Source: Candidatus Sphingomonas colombiensis (lineage in GTDB: Bacteria; Pseudomonadota; Alphaproteobacteria; Sphingomonadales; Sphingomonadaceae). Taken from it: 64,000 bases of DNA. This document shows, piece by piece, positions 43,125-52,112 of the stretch (positions are counted from its first letter, which is position 1; each line of letters opens with the position of its first letter). The stretch covers positions 7,501 to 71,500 of the forward strand of contig CP119315.1 of the NCBI GenBank assembly GCA_029202845.1. The letters are read 5' to 3'. The translations under genes and the position numbers were made by a program. The notes below the pieces were generated by a model. The model had not been told where the DNA came from. It was given only the letters and a program-made list of their open reading frames with translations, and made no database searches.

Positions 43125-43634
43125 ATGCGGCGCGCGTTCAGTGGCTTGCTGATGGCGGCGATGCTGATCGCGCCCTCGCAAATCGCCCATGCGCAAAAAG
43201 CACCCCATGTCGGAGAGGTCGCGCCCGATTTCGAGCTGACCCTGTTCGAAGGTCAGAAGGGAGAGAAGATCAAGCTGTCCGAGCTGCGCGGCAAGGTCGT
43301 CGTGCTCAATTTCTGGGCGACATGGTGCGTGCCGTGCCGCACCGAACTGCCGACGCTTGATGCTTATTATCAGGTCACCCAGAAATACGGCCTGCGCGTT
43401 TTCGCCGTGACGACCGAGGATTCATTGCCGCTCTACAAGCTGAAGCCGGTGTTCGCGAAGCTCTCGATTCCGGCGGTGCGGCGGATCAAGGGGCCATATG
43501 GCGTCATGACCGGGGTGCCGACCAACTATGTGATCGATCGCTCCGGGGTGGTGCGTTACGCCAAGGCCGGCGCGCTCGATCTCGACACGCTCAACGAGAT
43601 CATCATCCCGCTGCTGAACGAGCACCCATCCTGA
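43125..43634 (+). CDS. TlpA-family thiol-disulfide oxidoreductase
   Basis: A 169-residue periplasmic thioredoxin-like protein. The signal peptide ends near IAHAQ. APDFELTLFEGQKGEKIKLS precedes LRGKVVVLNFWATWCVPCRT, whose CVPC is the redox motif. The cis-proline is in TGVPTNYVIDRSGVV. It probably reduces cysteines for cytochrome c maturation or protects exported proteins. It ends one base from the convergent pgk. Confidence 0.92.
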   Translation: MRRAFSGLLMAAMLIAPSQIAHAQKAPHVGEVAPDFELTLFEGQKGEKIKLSELRGKVVVLNFWATWCVPCRTELPTLDAYYQVTQKYGLRVFAVTTEDSLPLYKLKPVFAKLSIPAVRRIKGPYGVMTGVPTNYVIDRSGVVRYAKAGALDLDTLNEIIIPLLNEHPS

Positions 43635-43635
43635 A

Positions 43636-44826
43636 TCAGCGCGTCAGCGCCTTCACGCCGGGCAGCTCCTTGCCCTCCATCCATTCGAGGAATGCGCCCC
43701 CGGCGGTGGAGACGAAGGTGAAGGCATCGGCCACACCCGCATGGTTGAGCGCGGCGACGGTATCGCCACCGCCAGCCACCGATACGAGGCTGCCGTCCTG
43801 CGTCAGCGCCGCCGCCGTCCGCGCCAGCGCCACCGTAGCGGCATCGAACGGCGCGGTTTCGAACGCGCCGAGCGGGCCGTTCCATACGAGCGTGCGGCAA
43901 TTCTTGAGCACATCGCCCAATGCCTCCACCGCTGCCGGGCCGACATCGAGGATCATCTCGTCGGCCGCGACCTCATGGACGTTGATTGTCCGCGTCGGCG
44001 GATTGGGGCGGAATTCCTTCGCCACCACCACGTCATAGGGCAGATGGACAGTGCAGCCGGCGCGATCCGCCGCCTCGAGAATTTCGTCAGCAGTCCCCGT
44101 AAGGTCATGCTCGCACAGGCTTTTGCCGACATTCACGCCACGCGCGGCGAGGAACGTGTTGGCCATGCCGCCGCCGATAATCAGGTGATCGACCTTGGCC
44201 ACCAGATGCTTCAGCACGTCGAGCTTGGTCGAAACCTTCGCCCCGCCCACAACCGCAGCCACCGGATGTTCGGGGTTGCCCAGCGCCTTCTCCAGAGCGT
44301 CCAGCTCGGCCTCCATCGCGCGACCGGCGTGAGCGGGAAGAACCTGCGCCACCCCCACCGTAGAGGCATGGGCGCGATGTGCGGCGGAGAAAGCGTCGTT
44401 GACGTAAAGATCGCCAAGCGCGGCAATACGATCAATCACTTCGCGTTCGTTCTTCTCTTCCCCTGAGAAGAAGCGCGTATTCTCCAGCACCGCGATATCG
44501 CCCGGCTGAAGCGCGGCGATCGCCTGCTCGGCGCCGTCCCAATCGATGAAATGCACCGGCCGGCCCAGCACCTGGGAATAGGGCTCGACGATCATCGCGA
44601 GCGACATGTCCGGATTGGGCTGCCCTTTGGGCCGCCCGAAATGCGCCAGCACCAGCACGACCGCGCCCTTGTCAGCCAGCTCGGCCACTGTCGCTACGGT
44701 GGCGCGCAAGCGCGTATCGTCGCTCACCCGGCCATCGGCGAGCGGGACGTTCAGATCCTCGCGGACGAGGACACGCTTGCCATGGATATCCCCGATATCA
44801 TCGAGCGTACGGAATGGCTTTTGCAT
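43636..44826 (-). CDS. pgk: Phosphoglycerate kinase
   Basis: A 396-residue glycolytic kinase. It starts MQKPFRTLDDIGDIHGKRVL and has the signature RVLVREDLNVPLADGRVSDD (overlapping). LVLAHFGRPKGQPNP, AVVGGAKVSTKLDVL, GGGMANTFLAA and WNGPLGAFETAPFD are family blocks. GGGDTVAALNHAGVADAFTF and STAGGAFLEWMEGKELPGV end the protein. It lies 82 bases after gapA on the same strand, the usual gap-pgk order. Confidence 0.97.
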   Translation of the reverse strand: MQKPFRTLDDIGDIHGKRVLVREDLNVPLADGRVSDDTRLRATVATVAELADKGAVVLVLAHFGRPKGQPNPDMSLAMIVEPYSQVLGRPVHFIDWDGAEQAIAALQPGDIAVLENTRFFSGEEKNEREVIDRIAALGDLYVNDAFSAAHRAHASTVGVAQVLPAHAGRAMEAELDALEKALGNPEHPVAAVVGGAKVSTKLDVLKHLVAKVDHLIIGGGMANTFLAARGVNVGKSLCEHDLTGTADEILEAADRAGCTVHLPYDVVVAKEFRPNPPTRTINVHEVAADEMILDVGPAAVEALGDVLKNCRTLVWNGPLGAFETAPFDAATVALARTAAALTQDGSLVSVAGGGDTVAALNHAGVADAFTFVSTAGGAFLEWMEGKELPGVKALTR

Positions 44827-44873
44827 GTTTCTTCAGTCCTGATCTGAACGTGGCACTGGGTGGTTGCGCAGGA

Positions 44874-44896
44874 TGCGCCGGCGGATCGCCGGCGCA
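44874..44896 (-). terminator. Hairpin between gapA and pgk
   Basis: TGCGCCGGCG (44874-44883) and CGCCGGCGCA (44887-44896) form a ten-pair stem with a three-base loop. It lies in the 82-base gap downstream of gapA. There is no T run on the minus strand, so it may be an RNA-processing or stability element rather than a terminator. Confidence 0.4.
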
Positions 44897-44908
44897 CCCC
44901 GCAGCAGC

Positions 44909-45913
44909 TCAGCCGAGCCGCGCCATCGCGGTGGCGGTATCGACCATGCGGTTCGAGAAGCCCCATTCATTGTCATACCAGCTGACAACGCGCACCAGCT
45001 TGCCGTCCAGCACCGCCGTCTCCAGGCTGTCGACGGTCGAGGATGCCGGGGTGTGCATCAGATCGATCGAGACGAGCGGCTCATCGGTATAGTCGAGGAT
45101 GCCCTTCAGGCGCCCGCTCTCCGATGCGGCCTTGAGGATCTGGTTGACCTCTTCCTTCGTGGTGTCGCGCTTCGGCGTGAAGGTCAGGTCGATCAGGCTG
45201 ACATCCGGGGTCGGCACGCGGATCGCCGATCCGTCGAGCTTACCCTTCAGCTCCGGCAGCACTTCGCCCACCGCACGCGCGGCGCCGGTGGTGGTGGGGA
45301 TCATCGACATGCCGGCGGCGCGCGCACGGCGCAGATCGGGGTGGATCTGGTCGAGGATCTTCTGATCGTTGGTGTAAGCGTGGACGGTGGTCATCAGCCC
45401 GCGCTCGATGCCGAGCGCGTCGTTGAGGACCTTCGCGACGGGCGCGAGGCAGTTGGTGGTGCACGATGCGTTCGACACGATCGTGTGGCCGGCCTCCAGC
45501 TTGTCATCGTTGACGCCGAACACGACGGTCAGATCGACGCCTTTGCCCGGTGCGGAGATCAGCACCTTCTTTGCACCGGCGTCGATATGCTTCTGGCATG
45601 CCTCGCGATCAGTGAAGAAGCCGGTGCATTCCAGCACCAGCTCGACGCCCAGTTCCTTGTGCGGCAGGTTCGCGGGATCGCGCTCGGCGGTCACGCGGAT
45701 GCGCTTGCCGTCGATTACCAGGTCCTGGCCCTCGGCGGTAACCGTGCCCGGCCAGCGGCCATGAACGCTGTCACGCGCGAACAGCCATGCGTTCGATTTG
45801 GCGTCAGCGAGATCGTTGATCGCGACCAGTTCGAGGTCCCCGCCCCGCTCCAGCATCGCGCGCGCTACCAGGCGGCCGATGCGCCCGAAACCATTGATCG
45901 CAACCTTGGTCAT
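44909..45913 (-). CDS. gapA: Type I glyceraldehyde-3-phosphate dehydrogenase
   Basis: A 334-residue tetrameric enzyme. NAD motif VAINGFGRIGRLVARAM at the start, active-site cysteine in SNASCTTNCLAPV near residue 153, the conserved HAYTNDQKILDQ with catalytic histidine, and IPTTTGAARAVGEVLPEL. WYDNEWGFSNRMVD closes the catalytic domain. ATG 45913 (MTKVAING) gives the standard start. It is followed by pgk. Confidence 0.96.
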   Translation of the reverse strand: MTKVAINGFGRIGRLVARAMLERGGDLELVAINDLADAKSNAWLFARDSVHGRWPGTVTAEGQDLVIDGKRIRVTAERDPANLPHKELGVELVLECTGFFTDREACQKHIDAGAKKVLISAPGKGVDLTVVFGVNDDKLEAGHTIVSNASCTTNCLAPVAKVLNDALGIERGLMTTVHAYTNDQKILDQIHPDLRRARAAGMSMIPTTTGAARAVGEVLPELKGKLDGSAIRVPTPDVSLIDLTFTPKRDTTKEEVNQILKAASESGRLKGILDYTDEPLVSIDLMHTPASSTVDSLETAVLDGKLVRVVSWYDNEWGFSNRMVDTATAMARLG

Positions 45914-46082
45914 AAGTCCTCTTATCCTCCGGAGACCCATGGTGGGCGGTCCCGATCCGCTGGAATGCGGCCAAACCCCCGTCGCGGGTGCCTTTGCGCG
46001 ACGGATGCGGCGCGCGTCAACCGCGCAACGGACCAGCGACTGCGGGCTTGTCCCGAAACCGCCATCTTCCTATCCTCGCGCC

Positions 46083-46259
46083 ATGACAGACACCTCGCCG
46101 TTGCAACGGATCGAGGCGGCGGTCGCGCGGATCGAAGCCGCCGTCGTCGCCCAGCGCCAGGAAAGCGATTCGCTCGCGCGCCGCCACGCCAAATTGCGTG
46201 AAGCGATGGCGACGGCTGTGGACGCGCTGGACGACATCATCTCGCGAGAGGATCGCTGA
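46083..46259 (+). CDS. Small coiled-coil protein upstream of zapA
   Basis: A 58-residue protein, nearly all helical: RIEAAVARIEAAVVAQRQES and ARRHAKLREAMATAVDALDD show heptad spacing. Its TGA shares a base with the zapA ATG, so it is coupled. Position and coiled coil recall DUF4164 or ZapB-like partners that precede zapA in other bacteria. I infer a cell-division role from this context only. Confidence 0.7.
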   Translation: MTDTSPLQRIEAAVARIEAAVVAQRQESDSLARRHAKLREAMATAVDALDDIISREDR

Positions 46260-46561
46260 TGGCTACCGTAACGCTGGAGATCGGCGAAAATCGCTGGCCG
46301 GTCGCATGCAAGGACGGCGAAGAGGAGCGACTCGAGCAACTGGGTTCGATGATCGCGGATCGCTGGGCCGATGCGCAGCGCGCGTCCGGCAATGCCGGCA
46401 CGGCGCAGGCGCTGCTGCTCGCCGCGCTGATGCTGGCGGATGATCTGGCCGACGCGAAAGCCGCCGCCCGCGCGCCCGGCGAGACGGCGGCGCTCGACGC
46501 GCTGGCCGAAAGGCTCGAATCGCTCGCGACAAGCCTTGAGAAAAATACGGCAAGCGCCTAG
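46259..46561 (+). CDS. zapA: Cell division protein ZapA
   Basis: A 100-residue FtsZ-ring stabiliser. The N-terminal beta part reads VTLEIGENRWPVACKDGEEE, matching the ZapA fold, then RLEQLGSMIADRWADAQRA. A C-terminal coiled coil (ALDALAERLESLATSLEKN) mediates tetramers. The order zapA, 6S RNA, cyclo-ligase downstream is the conserved one and strengthens this call. Confidence 0.87.
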   Translation: MATVTLEIGENRWPVACKDGEEERLEQLGSMIADRWADAQRASGNAGTAQALLLAALMLADDLADAKAAARAPGETAALDALAERLESLATSLEKNTASA

Positions 46562-46566
46562 ATTCA

Positions 46567-46731
46567 CTGGCGGCGGGTTCTGCCCGGTACGAGCCTTCAT
46601 TATCCCTGAGGCTATTCATCATCCATGGGGGCTGTCCCTGCGCAGATCCTGGTCTGACGTACATGGTCCCCACCTGACGTAACGGGCGTCAGAGGATATT
46701 CCGGCATACGGCCATGGCGGTCCCGCCACCC
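46567..46731 (+). ncRNA. ssrS: 6S RNA
   Basis: The region between zapA and the 5-formyltetrahydrofolate cyclo-ligase gene is the conserved site of 6S RNA. The ends can pair: GGCGGG near 46570 with CCCGCC near 46722-46728. The central part contains CCCTGAGGCTATTCATC, then ATGGGGGCTG, TCCCTG and GGTCTGACGTACATGG, which resemble the bubble and flanking stems of alphaproteobacterial 6S. 6S RNA binds the housekeeping RNA polymerase in slow growth. The exact ends are approximate. Confidence 0.85.
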
Positions 46732-46748
46732 TTCATGACTGACCGGAC

Positions 46749-47300
46749 ATGATCGACGAACACGATAAGCGAACGATCCGCGCCGCAGCGCGCGTGGCCC
46801 GCAGGGGCTTCGTCGCGATGCACGGCGCGACGGTGCCGTGTCCGGCCGAATTCCGCGCATTGCTGTCACATGGTCTGACAGTCGCCAGTTACATGCCGAT
46901 CGGCAGCGAGGCCGATCCGGCGCAGCTCGCCCGCGCGGCAGTGGAAGCCGGGTGCGTAATCGCATTGCCGCATGTCATCGACCGCGCGACGCCGATCCGC
47001 TTCCTCGCCTGGGATACCGAGGCGGCCTTGGCAGCGGGTCCGTTCGGCCTGTCCCAACCACACCAACACGCCGCCGAACTGGCGCCCGACATCATCCTCA
47101 CCCCGCTCCTCGCCTTCACGCGCTCGCTCGACCGACTCGGGCAAGGTGCGGGGCATTACGACCGGGCCTTCGCGCGTTTTCCCGATGCGTGGCGGATCGG
47201 GGTTGCGCTTTCCGCGCAGGAGGTGAAGGCGCTGCCGGTCGATCCGTGGGACATGCCGCTCCATGCGATCGCAACCGAAAAGGAATGGATCACCTCATGA
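46749..47300 (+). CDS. 5-formyltetrahydrofolate cyclo-ligase
   Basis: A 183-residue folate enzyme that converts 5-formyl- to 5,10-methenyl-tetrahydrofolate with ATP. YMPIGSEADPAQLARAAVEA, VIALPHVIDRATPIRFL and the ATP/Mg motif DRLGQGAGHYDRAFARF are characteristic. VDPWDMPLHAIATEKEWI ends the protein. It is 18 bases after the 6S RNA. Its stop overlaps the next ATG by four bases. Confidence 0.93.
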   Translation: MIDEHDKRTIRAAARVARRGFVAMHGATVPCPAEFRALLSHGLTVASYMPIGSEADPAQLARAAVEAGCVIALPHVIDRATPIRFLAWDTEAALAAGPFGLSQPHQHAAELAPDIILTPLLAFTRSLDRLGQGAGHYDRAFARFPDAWRIGVALSAQEVKALPVDPWDMPLHAIATEKEWITS

Positions 47301-47503
47301 CGCCAAGCTGGCGCAAACCGGCGGGAATGCTCATCATTCTCGCGCTCATCGCGATTTGGTGCGTCGCGGTCGTCAGCCTGTCCGGCATCGTCGGGCAATG
47401 GCATTGGGCGTTGCAGCTCATATTCTATGTCTTCACCGGCATTGTCTGGATCACGCCGCTGAAGCCGCTGCTGCGCTGGATGGAAACCGGCCGCTGGCGT
47501 TGA
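47297..47503 (+). CDS. DUF2842 small membrane protein
   Basis: A 68-residue protein with two membrane helices: GMLIILALIAIWCVAVVSL and ALQLIFYVFTGIVWITPL. It ends KPLLRWMETGRWR. Family DUF2842 is a typical alphaproteobacterial small membrane protein and has no known function. The ATG overlaps the cyclo-ligase TGA. Confidence 0.85.
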   Translation: MTPSWRKPAGMLIILALIAIWCVAVVSLSGIVGQWHWALQLIFYVFTGIVWITPLKPLLRWMETGRWR

Positions 47504-47534
47504 TGTTCTTATTTTGTTCTGGTAAAGTCAGGCC

Positions 47535-48638
47535 ATGGATCAGGCCCGGCCGCAATCCCGAACCAAGCCGCGCGCGGTGCGCGGCGCGACGCGCAACGAC
47601 GAAAGCCGTCGCTTCAACCTGCCGCAGACCGAGGCCGATGGCGACTGGCTCGACGAGCGCGAACTGATCGACGGCGAACCGCCAGCACTGCGCACCACCA
47701 TCACCGTCGAGCGGCCGAAAACGATCATCAGCCGCAACGCCTCCCCCGATCTTCCGTTCGATCGCTCGATCAATCCGTATCGCGGCTGCGAACATGGCTG
47801 CATCTATTGCTTCGCCAGGCCGACGCACGCTTATCACGATCTGTCGCCCGGTCTCGATTTCGAGACGAAGCTGTTCGCGAAGCCCGATGCGGCGGCATTG
47901 CTGCGCGCGGAACTCGGCAAACGCGGCTACATCTGCCAGCCGATCGCAATGGGGACGAACACCGATCCCTATCAGCCGATCGAGCGCGAATGGCGCATCA
48001 CCCGGAGCATTATCGAGGTGCTGGCGGAATGTGATCACCCGCTGCTCATCACCACCAAATCGGATCGCGTGGTGCGCGATCTCGATCTGCTCGCGCCGAT
48101 GGCCGCAAAGGGGCTGGTAGCGGTGGCGGTCTCCGTCACATCGCTTCGCCCGCGCATCGCGATGACGATCGAGCCGCGCGCCCCACATCCAGAACGTCGA
48201 CTCGCGGCGGTGCGCAAGCTCGCGGACGCGGGCGTGCCTGTTTACGTCAACATGGCCCCGGTGATTCCCGCGATAACCGACGACGAGGTGGAGGCGATCG
48301 TCGCGCGCGCTGCAGAGGCCGGCGCGCGCGGTGTCTCGTTCATCCCGGTGCGTCTGCCGTGGGAGGTCGCGCCGCTGTTCCGCGCTTGGCTTGACGAGCA
48401 TTTCCCGGATCGCGCGGGCAAGGTGATGTCGATCATCCAGTCGATGCGCGGCGGTGGCAAGGACAATGACCCCGGCTTTTTCAGCCGGATGCGCGGGCAA
48501 GGACCGTGGGGCGATCTGCTGCGCACCCGGTTCCTGATCGCGCGCCGCCGCGCCGATATCGATCGCAATGGCGAGAAGATGCAACTTCGCACCGATCTGT
48601 TCCGGCCGCCACGCGGGCCGCAGGGGGAGTTGTTCTAG
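47535..48638 (+). CDS. PA0069-family radical SAM protein
   Basis: A 367-residue iron-sulfur enzyme. The cluster motif is in YRGCEHGCIYCFARPTHAYH (CxxxCxxC). LDFETKLFAKPDAAALLRAE and ICQPIAMGTNTDPYQPIERE are family blocks of the PA0069/SplB-like group. HPLLITTKSDRVVRDLDLL and GVPVYVNMAPVIPAITDDE follow. The N-terminal RGATRNDESRRFNLPQTEAD is also conserved. The substrate is unknown; the relationship to spore photoproduct lyase-like proteins suggests a nucleic-acid link, which is not shown. Confidence 0.9.
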   Translation: MDQARPQSRTKPRAVRGATRNDESRRFNLPQTEADGDWLDERELIDGEPPALRTTITVERPKTIISRNASPDLPFDRSINPYRGCEHGCIYCFARPTHAYHDLSPGLDFETKLFAKPDAAALLRAELGKRGYICQPIAMGTNTDPYQPIEREWRITRSIIEVLAECDHPLLITTKSDRVVRDLDLLAPMAAKGLVAVAVSVTSLRPRIAMTIEPRAPHPERRLAAVRKLADAGVPVYVNMAPVIPAITDDEVEAIVARAAEAGARGVSFIPVRLPWEVAPLFRAWLDEHFPDRAGKVMSIIQSMRGGGKDNDPGFFSRMRGQGPWGDLLRTRFLIARRRADIDRNGEKMQLRTDLFRPPRGPQGELF

Positions 48639-48830
48639 GCTCGATCGACCTCCGCGGGGATCGGTCAGCCCGGCCGGGTCGCAAGGATATTGTCACCGGA
48701 ACTGCTGCCGGGCACCGATCGCGCGGCGGCTCCGATCCCCGGCAACCCCCATCACGCCCCTCAAATTCCTCCTCGGGGCTGGACCCTCCGCGCGAGCCGG
48801 GCGTAGGATCATCGGCAAAGGAGCATTGCC

Positions 48831-50060
48831 ATGACCACCACGATCGACCGCCGCACCGACTGGACCGCCATCGGCGCGGGGGAACTCGCGGACGTCATCG
48901 CGCTGCGCCGCGCGATCCATGCCGAGCCGGAAATCGGCAACCACTGCCCGCGCACCACGGAGAAGCTGAAGGCCGCGCTCGCAGGCCTGCCGCTTGAGAT
49001 TCATGACAGCACCTCCACCACCGGGTTCGTCGCGATCCTGCGTGGCGGCCGCGCCGGCGAAGGCAGCAACACGCGCACCGTATTGCTGCGCGGCGACATG
49101 GACGCATTGCCGATGTCGGAGGAAACCGGGCTCGATTTCGCCTCCACCATCCCCGGCGCGATGCACGCCTGCGGCCATGACGCGCACAGCGCGATGCTGG
49201 CGGGTGCGGCCAAGGCGTTGTGCGCGCGCAAGGACGAGCTTGGCGGCACCGTCGTCTTCATGTTCCAGCCCGGCGAAGAGGGGCACCATGGCGCGCGCTG
49301 CATGATCGAGGACGGGCTGCTCGATATCGCGCGGCCCGATGCGGCCTTTGCGCTGCATATCTCGCCCAATGCCCCCGCGGGTGTGTTCGTCGGGCGCGAA
49401 GGCCCGCTCCTCGCCTCCACCGACACGGTTCATGCCACGATTCGCGGCAAGGGCGGCCATGCCGCGATGCCGCACGATTGCCTCGATCCGATCCCGGTGG
49501 CGTGCGAGATCGTCGGCGCGATCCAGACGTTCATCGCGCGCCGCGTCCCCGTATCCGATCCGGCGGTGCTGACGATCACCCAGATCCACGCCGGCTCGTC
49601 GCACAACATCATCCCCGACGATGTGAAACTGATGGGCACGCTGCGCACGCTGTCCGAATCGACGCGGGAGACGATGCGCGCCGCCTTCCGCCGCATCGCG
49701 GCGGACGTGGCGGCCGCACACGGCTGCACCGCCGAGGTGGAGATCGACGAAGGCTATCCCGTCACGATGTGCGATCCGCGCGCGACCGGGCTGGTGCGCA
49801 CCCTCGCCGGTGAAATCTCGGGCGAGCGCGGCTGGTCCGAAATGCCCACGCCGATGATGGGGGGCGAGGATTTCTCCTATGTGCTGCGCGAGGTGCCGGG
49901 GGCGATGGCCTTCATCGGCGTCGCGCCCGACGGCAGCGATCCGCGCACCAATCCGCCGCTCCACAACACCAAGATGACGATCGAGGAAACGACGATGGCA
50001 AAGGGCGTGGCGATGCATTGCGCGGCCGCCGAACGCTATCTCGCCAACGGGTTCGACTGA
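48831..50060 (+). CDS. M20-family amidohydrolase (hippurate-hydrolase-like)
   Basis: A 409-residue metallopeptidase of subfamily M20D. LRGDMDALPMSEETGLDFAS, then AMHACGHDAHSAMLAGAAKAL (overlapping) bear metal ligands. FMFQPGEEGHHGARCMIEDG contains the catalytic glutamate, and MMGGEDFSYVLREVPGAMAF the C-terminal ligand. The dimer domain has ATIRGKGGHAAMPHDCLDPI. AAAGGAGCATTGCC precedes the ATG. It likely removes acyl groups from N-acyl amino acids. It is ten bases before an FAD monooxygenase. Confidence 0.93.
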   Translation: MTTTIDRRTDWTAIGAGELADVIALRRAIHAEPEIGNHCPRTTEKLKAALAGLPLEIHDSTSTTGFVAILRGGRAGEGSNTRTVLLRGDMDALPMSEETGLDFASTIPGAMHACGHDAHSAMLAGAAKALCARKDELGGTVVFMFQPGEEGHHGARCMIEDGLLDIARPDAAFALHISPNAPAGVFVGREGPLLASTDTVHATIRGKGGHAAMPHDCLDPIPVACEIVGAIQTFIARRVPVSDPAVLTITQIHAGSSHNIIPDDVKLMGTLRTLSESTRETMRAAFRRIAADVAAAHGCTAEVEIDEGYPVTMCDPRATGLVRTLAGEISGERGWSEMPTPMMGGEDFSYVLREVPGAMAFIGVAPDGSDPRTNPPLHNTKMTIEETTMAKGVAMHCAAAERYLANGFD

Positions 50061-50070
50061 GCCTCCACCG

Positions 50071-51267
50071 CTGACGTACAGGATTGCGATCGCCGGCTGC
50101 GGGCCGGCCGGGCTTGCCGCTGCGCTGTTGCTGGCGCGCGACGGGCATCGCCCTACCATCTTCGAGCGGTTCGAAACGCCGCAGCCGGTCGGCTCCGGGC
50201 TGATGCTCCAGCCGGTCGGGCTGGCGGTGCTTGGCGAACTTGGGCTGGCCGACACGCTGATAACACGCGGCGCCCGGATCGACCGGTTGTTCGGTCGCGC
50301 GGGACGCAGCGTGGTGCTCGACGTGCGCTATGGCGCACTCGGGCGGCGCGCGGGCTTCGGCGTCGGCATCCACCGCGCGAGCCTGTTCGCGACGTTGCAT
50401 GACGCGGCCAGCGCGGCCGGCATCCCGATCGAAGCCGGCCGCGCCATCTCCGCATCTCGCCATGATCGCGACGGTCGGCGCCTGATCTTCGCGGATGGCG
50501 GCGATAGCGCGCCGTTCGATCTTGTGATCGACGCGCTCGGCAGCCGTTCGGCGCTCGCCCCGCCCAGCAATGGCGCGCTCACTTATGGCGCGTTGTGGGC
50601 GAGCCTCGACTGGCCGGGCACGCCGTTCGACACGTGCGCGCTCGAACAACGCTATTACCGTGCGAGCCGCATGACGGGCGTGCTGCCGATCGGCATTCCG
50701 CCGGGCGCGGCGAGCGAGAAAGCCGCCTTCTTCTGGTCGCTCCGCCGCGATCGGCTCGACGACTGGCGCGCGGCCGGCCTGACCGTGTGGAAGGAAGAGG
50801 TACGTGCGCTCTGGCCCGCGACCGAACCGCTGCTCGCGCAGATCACCGACGCGGAACAGCTTACTTTTGCGCAATACGCGCATCGCACTCTCGCAACGCC
50901 GGCCGAGCCCGCGCTTATCCACATCGGCGACGCCTGGCATTCGACCAGCCCGCAACTGGGTCAAGGCGTCAATATGGCATTGCTCGACGCATGGGCGGTG
51001 GCGAAGGCGCTGCGCGAGCGGGAGGAGATCGCCGACGCGCTGCCCCATGCGATCGCGCTGCGACGACGGCATGTCGCGCTCTATCAGGCGATGAGCCGGC
51101 TATTCACCCCAGTCTATCAATCCGACAGCCGGATGCTGCCGATGCTCCGCGACTGGCTGGTCGGCCCGCTCTCCCGCATCTGGCCCGCGACGCTGATTCA
51201 AGCCGCGATGGTCAGCGGACTGGCCGGCAACCCGCTTCCGGTTCTGGGACTGGACGCGCGCGACTAA
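50071..51267 (+). CDS. FAD-dependent monooxygenase with non-canonical start
   Basis: A PHBH-type flavoprotein of about 398 residues. The FAD motif is RIAIAGCGPAGLAAALLLAR, with the glycines at residues 10-15. GVGIHRASLFATLHDAA, DLVIDALGSRSALAPP and the second FAD motif HIGDAWHSTSPQLGQGVNMA are clear. No ATG, GTG or TTG lies in frame between the stop at 49975 and the Rossmann motif; CTG 50071 is the best start, unless a base is missing. It ends tail-to-tail with the CitE gene, overlapping by four bases. Substrate unknown; aromatic acids are common for this family. Confidence 0.8.
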   Translation: MTYRIAIAGCGPAGLAAALLLARDGHRPTIFERFETPQPVGSGLMLQPVGLAVLGELGLADTLITRGARIDRLFGRAGRSVVLDVRYGALGRRAGFGVGIHRASLFATLHDAASAAGIPIEAGRAISASRHDRDGRRLIFADGGDSAPFDLVIDALGSRSALAPPSNGALTYGALWASLDWPGTPFDTCALEQRYYRASRMTGVLPIGIPPGAASEKAAFFWSLRRDRLDDWRAAGLTVWKEEVRALWPATEPLLAQITDAEQLTFAQYAHRTLATPAEPALIHIGDAWHSTSPQLGQGVNMALLDAWAVAKALREREEIADALPHAIALRRRHVALYQAMSRLFTPVYQSDSRMLPMLRDWLVGPLSRIWPATLIQAAMVSGLAGNPLPVLGLDARD

Positions 51268-52112
51268 TCCGCCGCCGCCGCCGCAATCGCCAGCGTTCGC
51301 CGCGCATCATCGCGGTGGAGCAATTCCACCATCTTGCCCGCCACGCGGATCGCGCCCTTCCCCGCATTGGCGGGATCGTCGAACGCCGCGACCACATCGC
51401 GCGCCCACGCCACCTCATCCTCGCTCGGCGAGAAGACGGCATTCGCTGGCGCGATCTGCGAGGGGTGGATCAGCGTCTTGCCGTCGAAGCCCCATGCCAA
51501 CCCCTGCCGGCATTCCGCCTCGATCCGCGCGGGATCGTCGATCGCGTTGCAAACGCCGTCCAGCGCAGCGATCCCCGCCATCCGCGCGCACAGCACGAGA
51601 TTGCTCATCGCCGGGAGCAGCGGCGCACGGTCAACGCCAGGACGGCAACGCATTTCCTTGGCGAGATCGTTCGGCCCGAGCACCAGCGCGGCCAGCCCGG
51701 TTTCCGCCGCCACCGCGACGATCGCGGGCAGGTCGACGATCCCCCGGCACGTCTCGATCATCGCCCATAACGCGGGCCCTGCGCCCAGCGCGGCGCGCGC
51801 CTCGCGCAGCGTTTCGGGCGACGAGACCTTGGGCAGCAGCACCGCGTCAGGGCGCACGCTGGCGATTGCCGCGAGATCTCCAGCGCCCCATTCGCTATCG
51901 AGGCCGTTCGCGCGCACCACCAGTTCGCGCCGGCCAAAGCCGTTGTCGCGCACCGCCGCAACCGCTTGTTCGCGCGCGATTTCCTTCTGGTCGGGTGAGA
52001 CCGCATCCTCCAGATCGAGAATCACCACGTCGCAATCCAGCCCGCGCGCCTTCTCGATCGCCCGTGCATTGGATGCGGGCATGAACAGCGCGCTGCGCCT
52101 TGGTCGAATCAA
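51264..52112 (-). CDS. HpcH/HpaI aldolase/citrate lyase family protein (CitE-like)
   Basis: A 282-residue TIM-barrel enzyme. RSALFMPASNARAIEKARGL and CDVVILDLEDAVSPDQKEIA open the barrel. LVVRANGLDSEWGAGDLAAI, AVLLPKVSSPETL, LWAMIETCRGIVDL (metal glutamate) and ALVLGPNDLAKEMRC follow. FDGKTLIHPSQIAPANAVF ends the core. It belongs to the CoA ester lyases such as malyl-CoA or citryl-CoA lyase. The TTG start at 52112 overlaps the oxygenase stop as TTGA. Confidence 0.9.
   Translation of the reverse strand: MIRPRRSALFMPASNARAIEKARGLDCDVVILDLEDAVSPDQKEIAREQAVAAVRDNGFGRRELVVRANGLDSEWGAGDLAAIASVRPDAVLLPKVSSPETLREARAALGAGPALWAMIETCRGIVDLPAIVAVAAETGLAALVLGPNDLAKEMRCRPGVDRAPLLPAMSNLVLCARMAGIAALDGVCNAIDDPARIEAECRQGLAWGFDGKTLIHPSQIAPANAVFSPSEDEVAWARDVVAAFDDPANAGKGAIRVAGKMVELLHRDDARRTLAIAAAAAD

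Noticed and set aside
48693..50255. 520-codon open frame antisense to the M20 gene
   Set aside because: The M20 enzyme has all metal ligands on the plus strand; the antisense product has no recognisable sequence.
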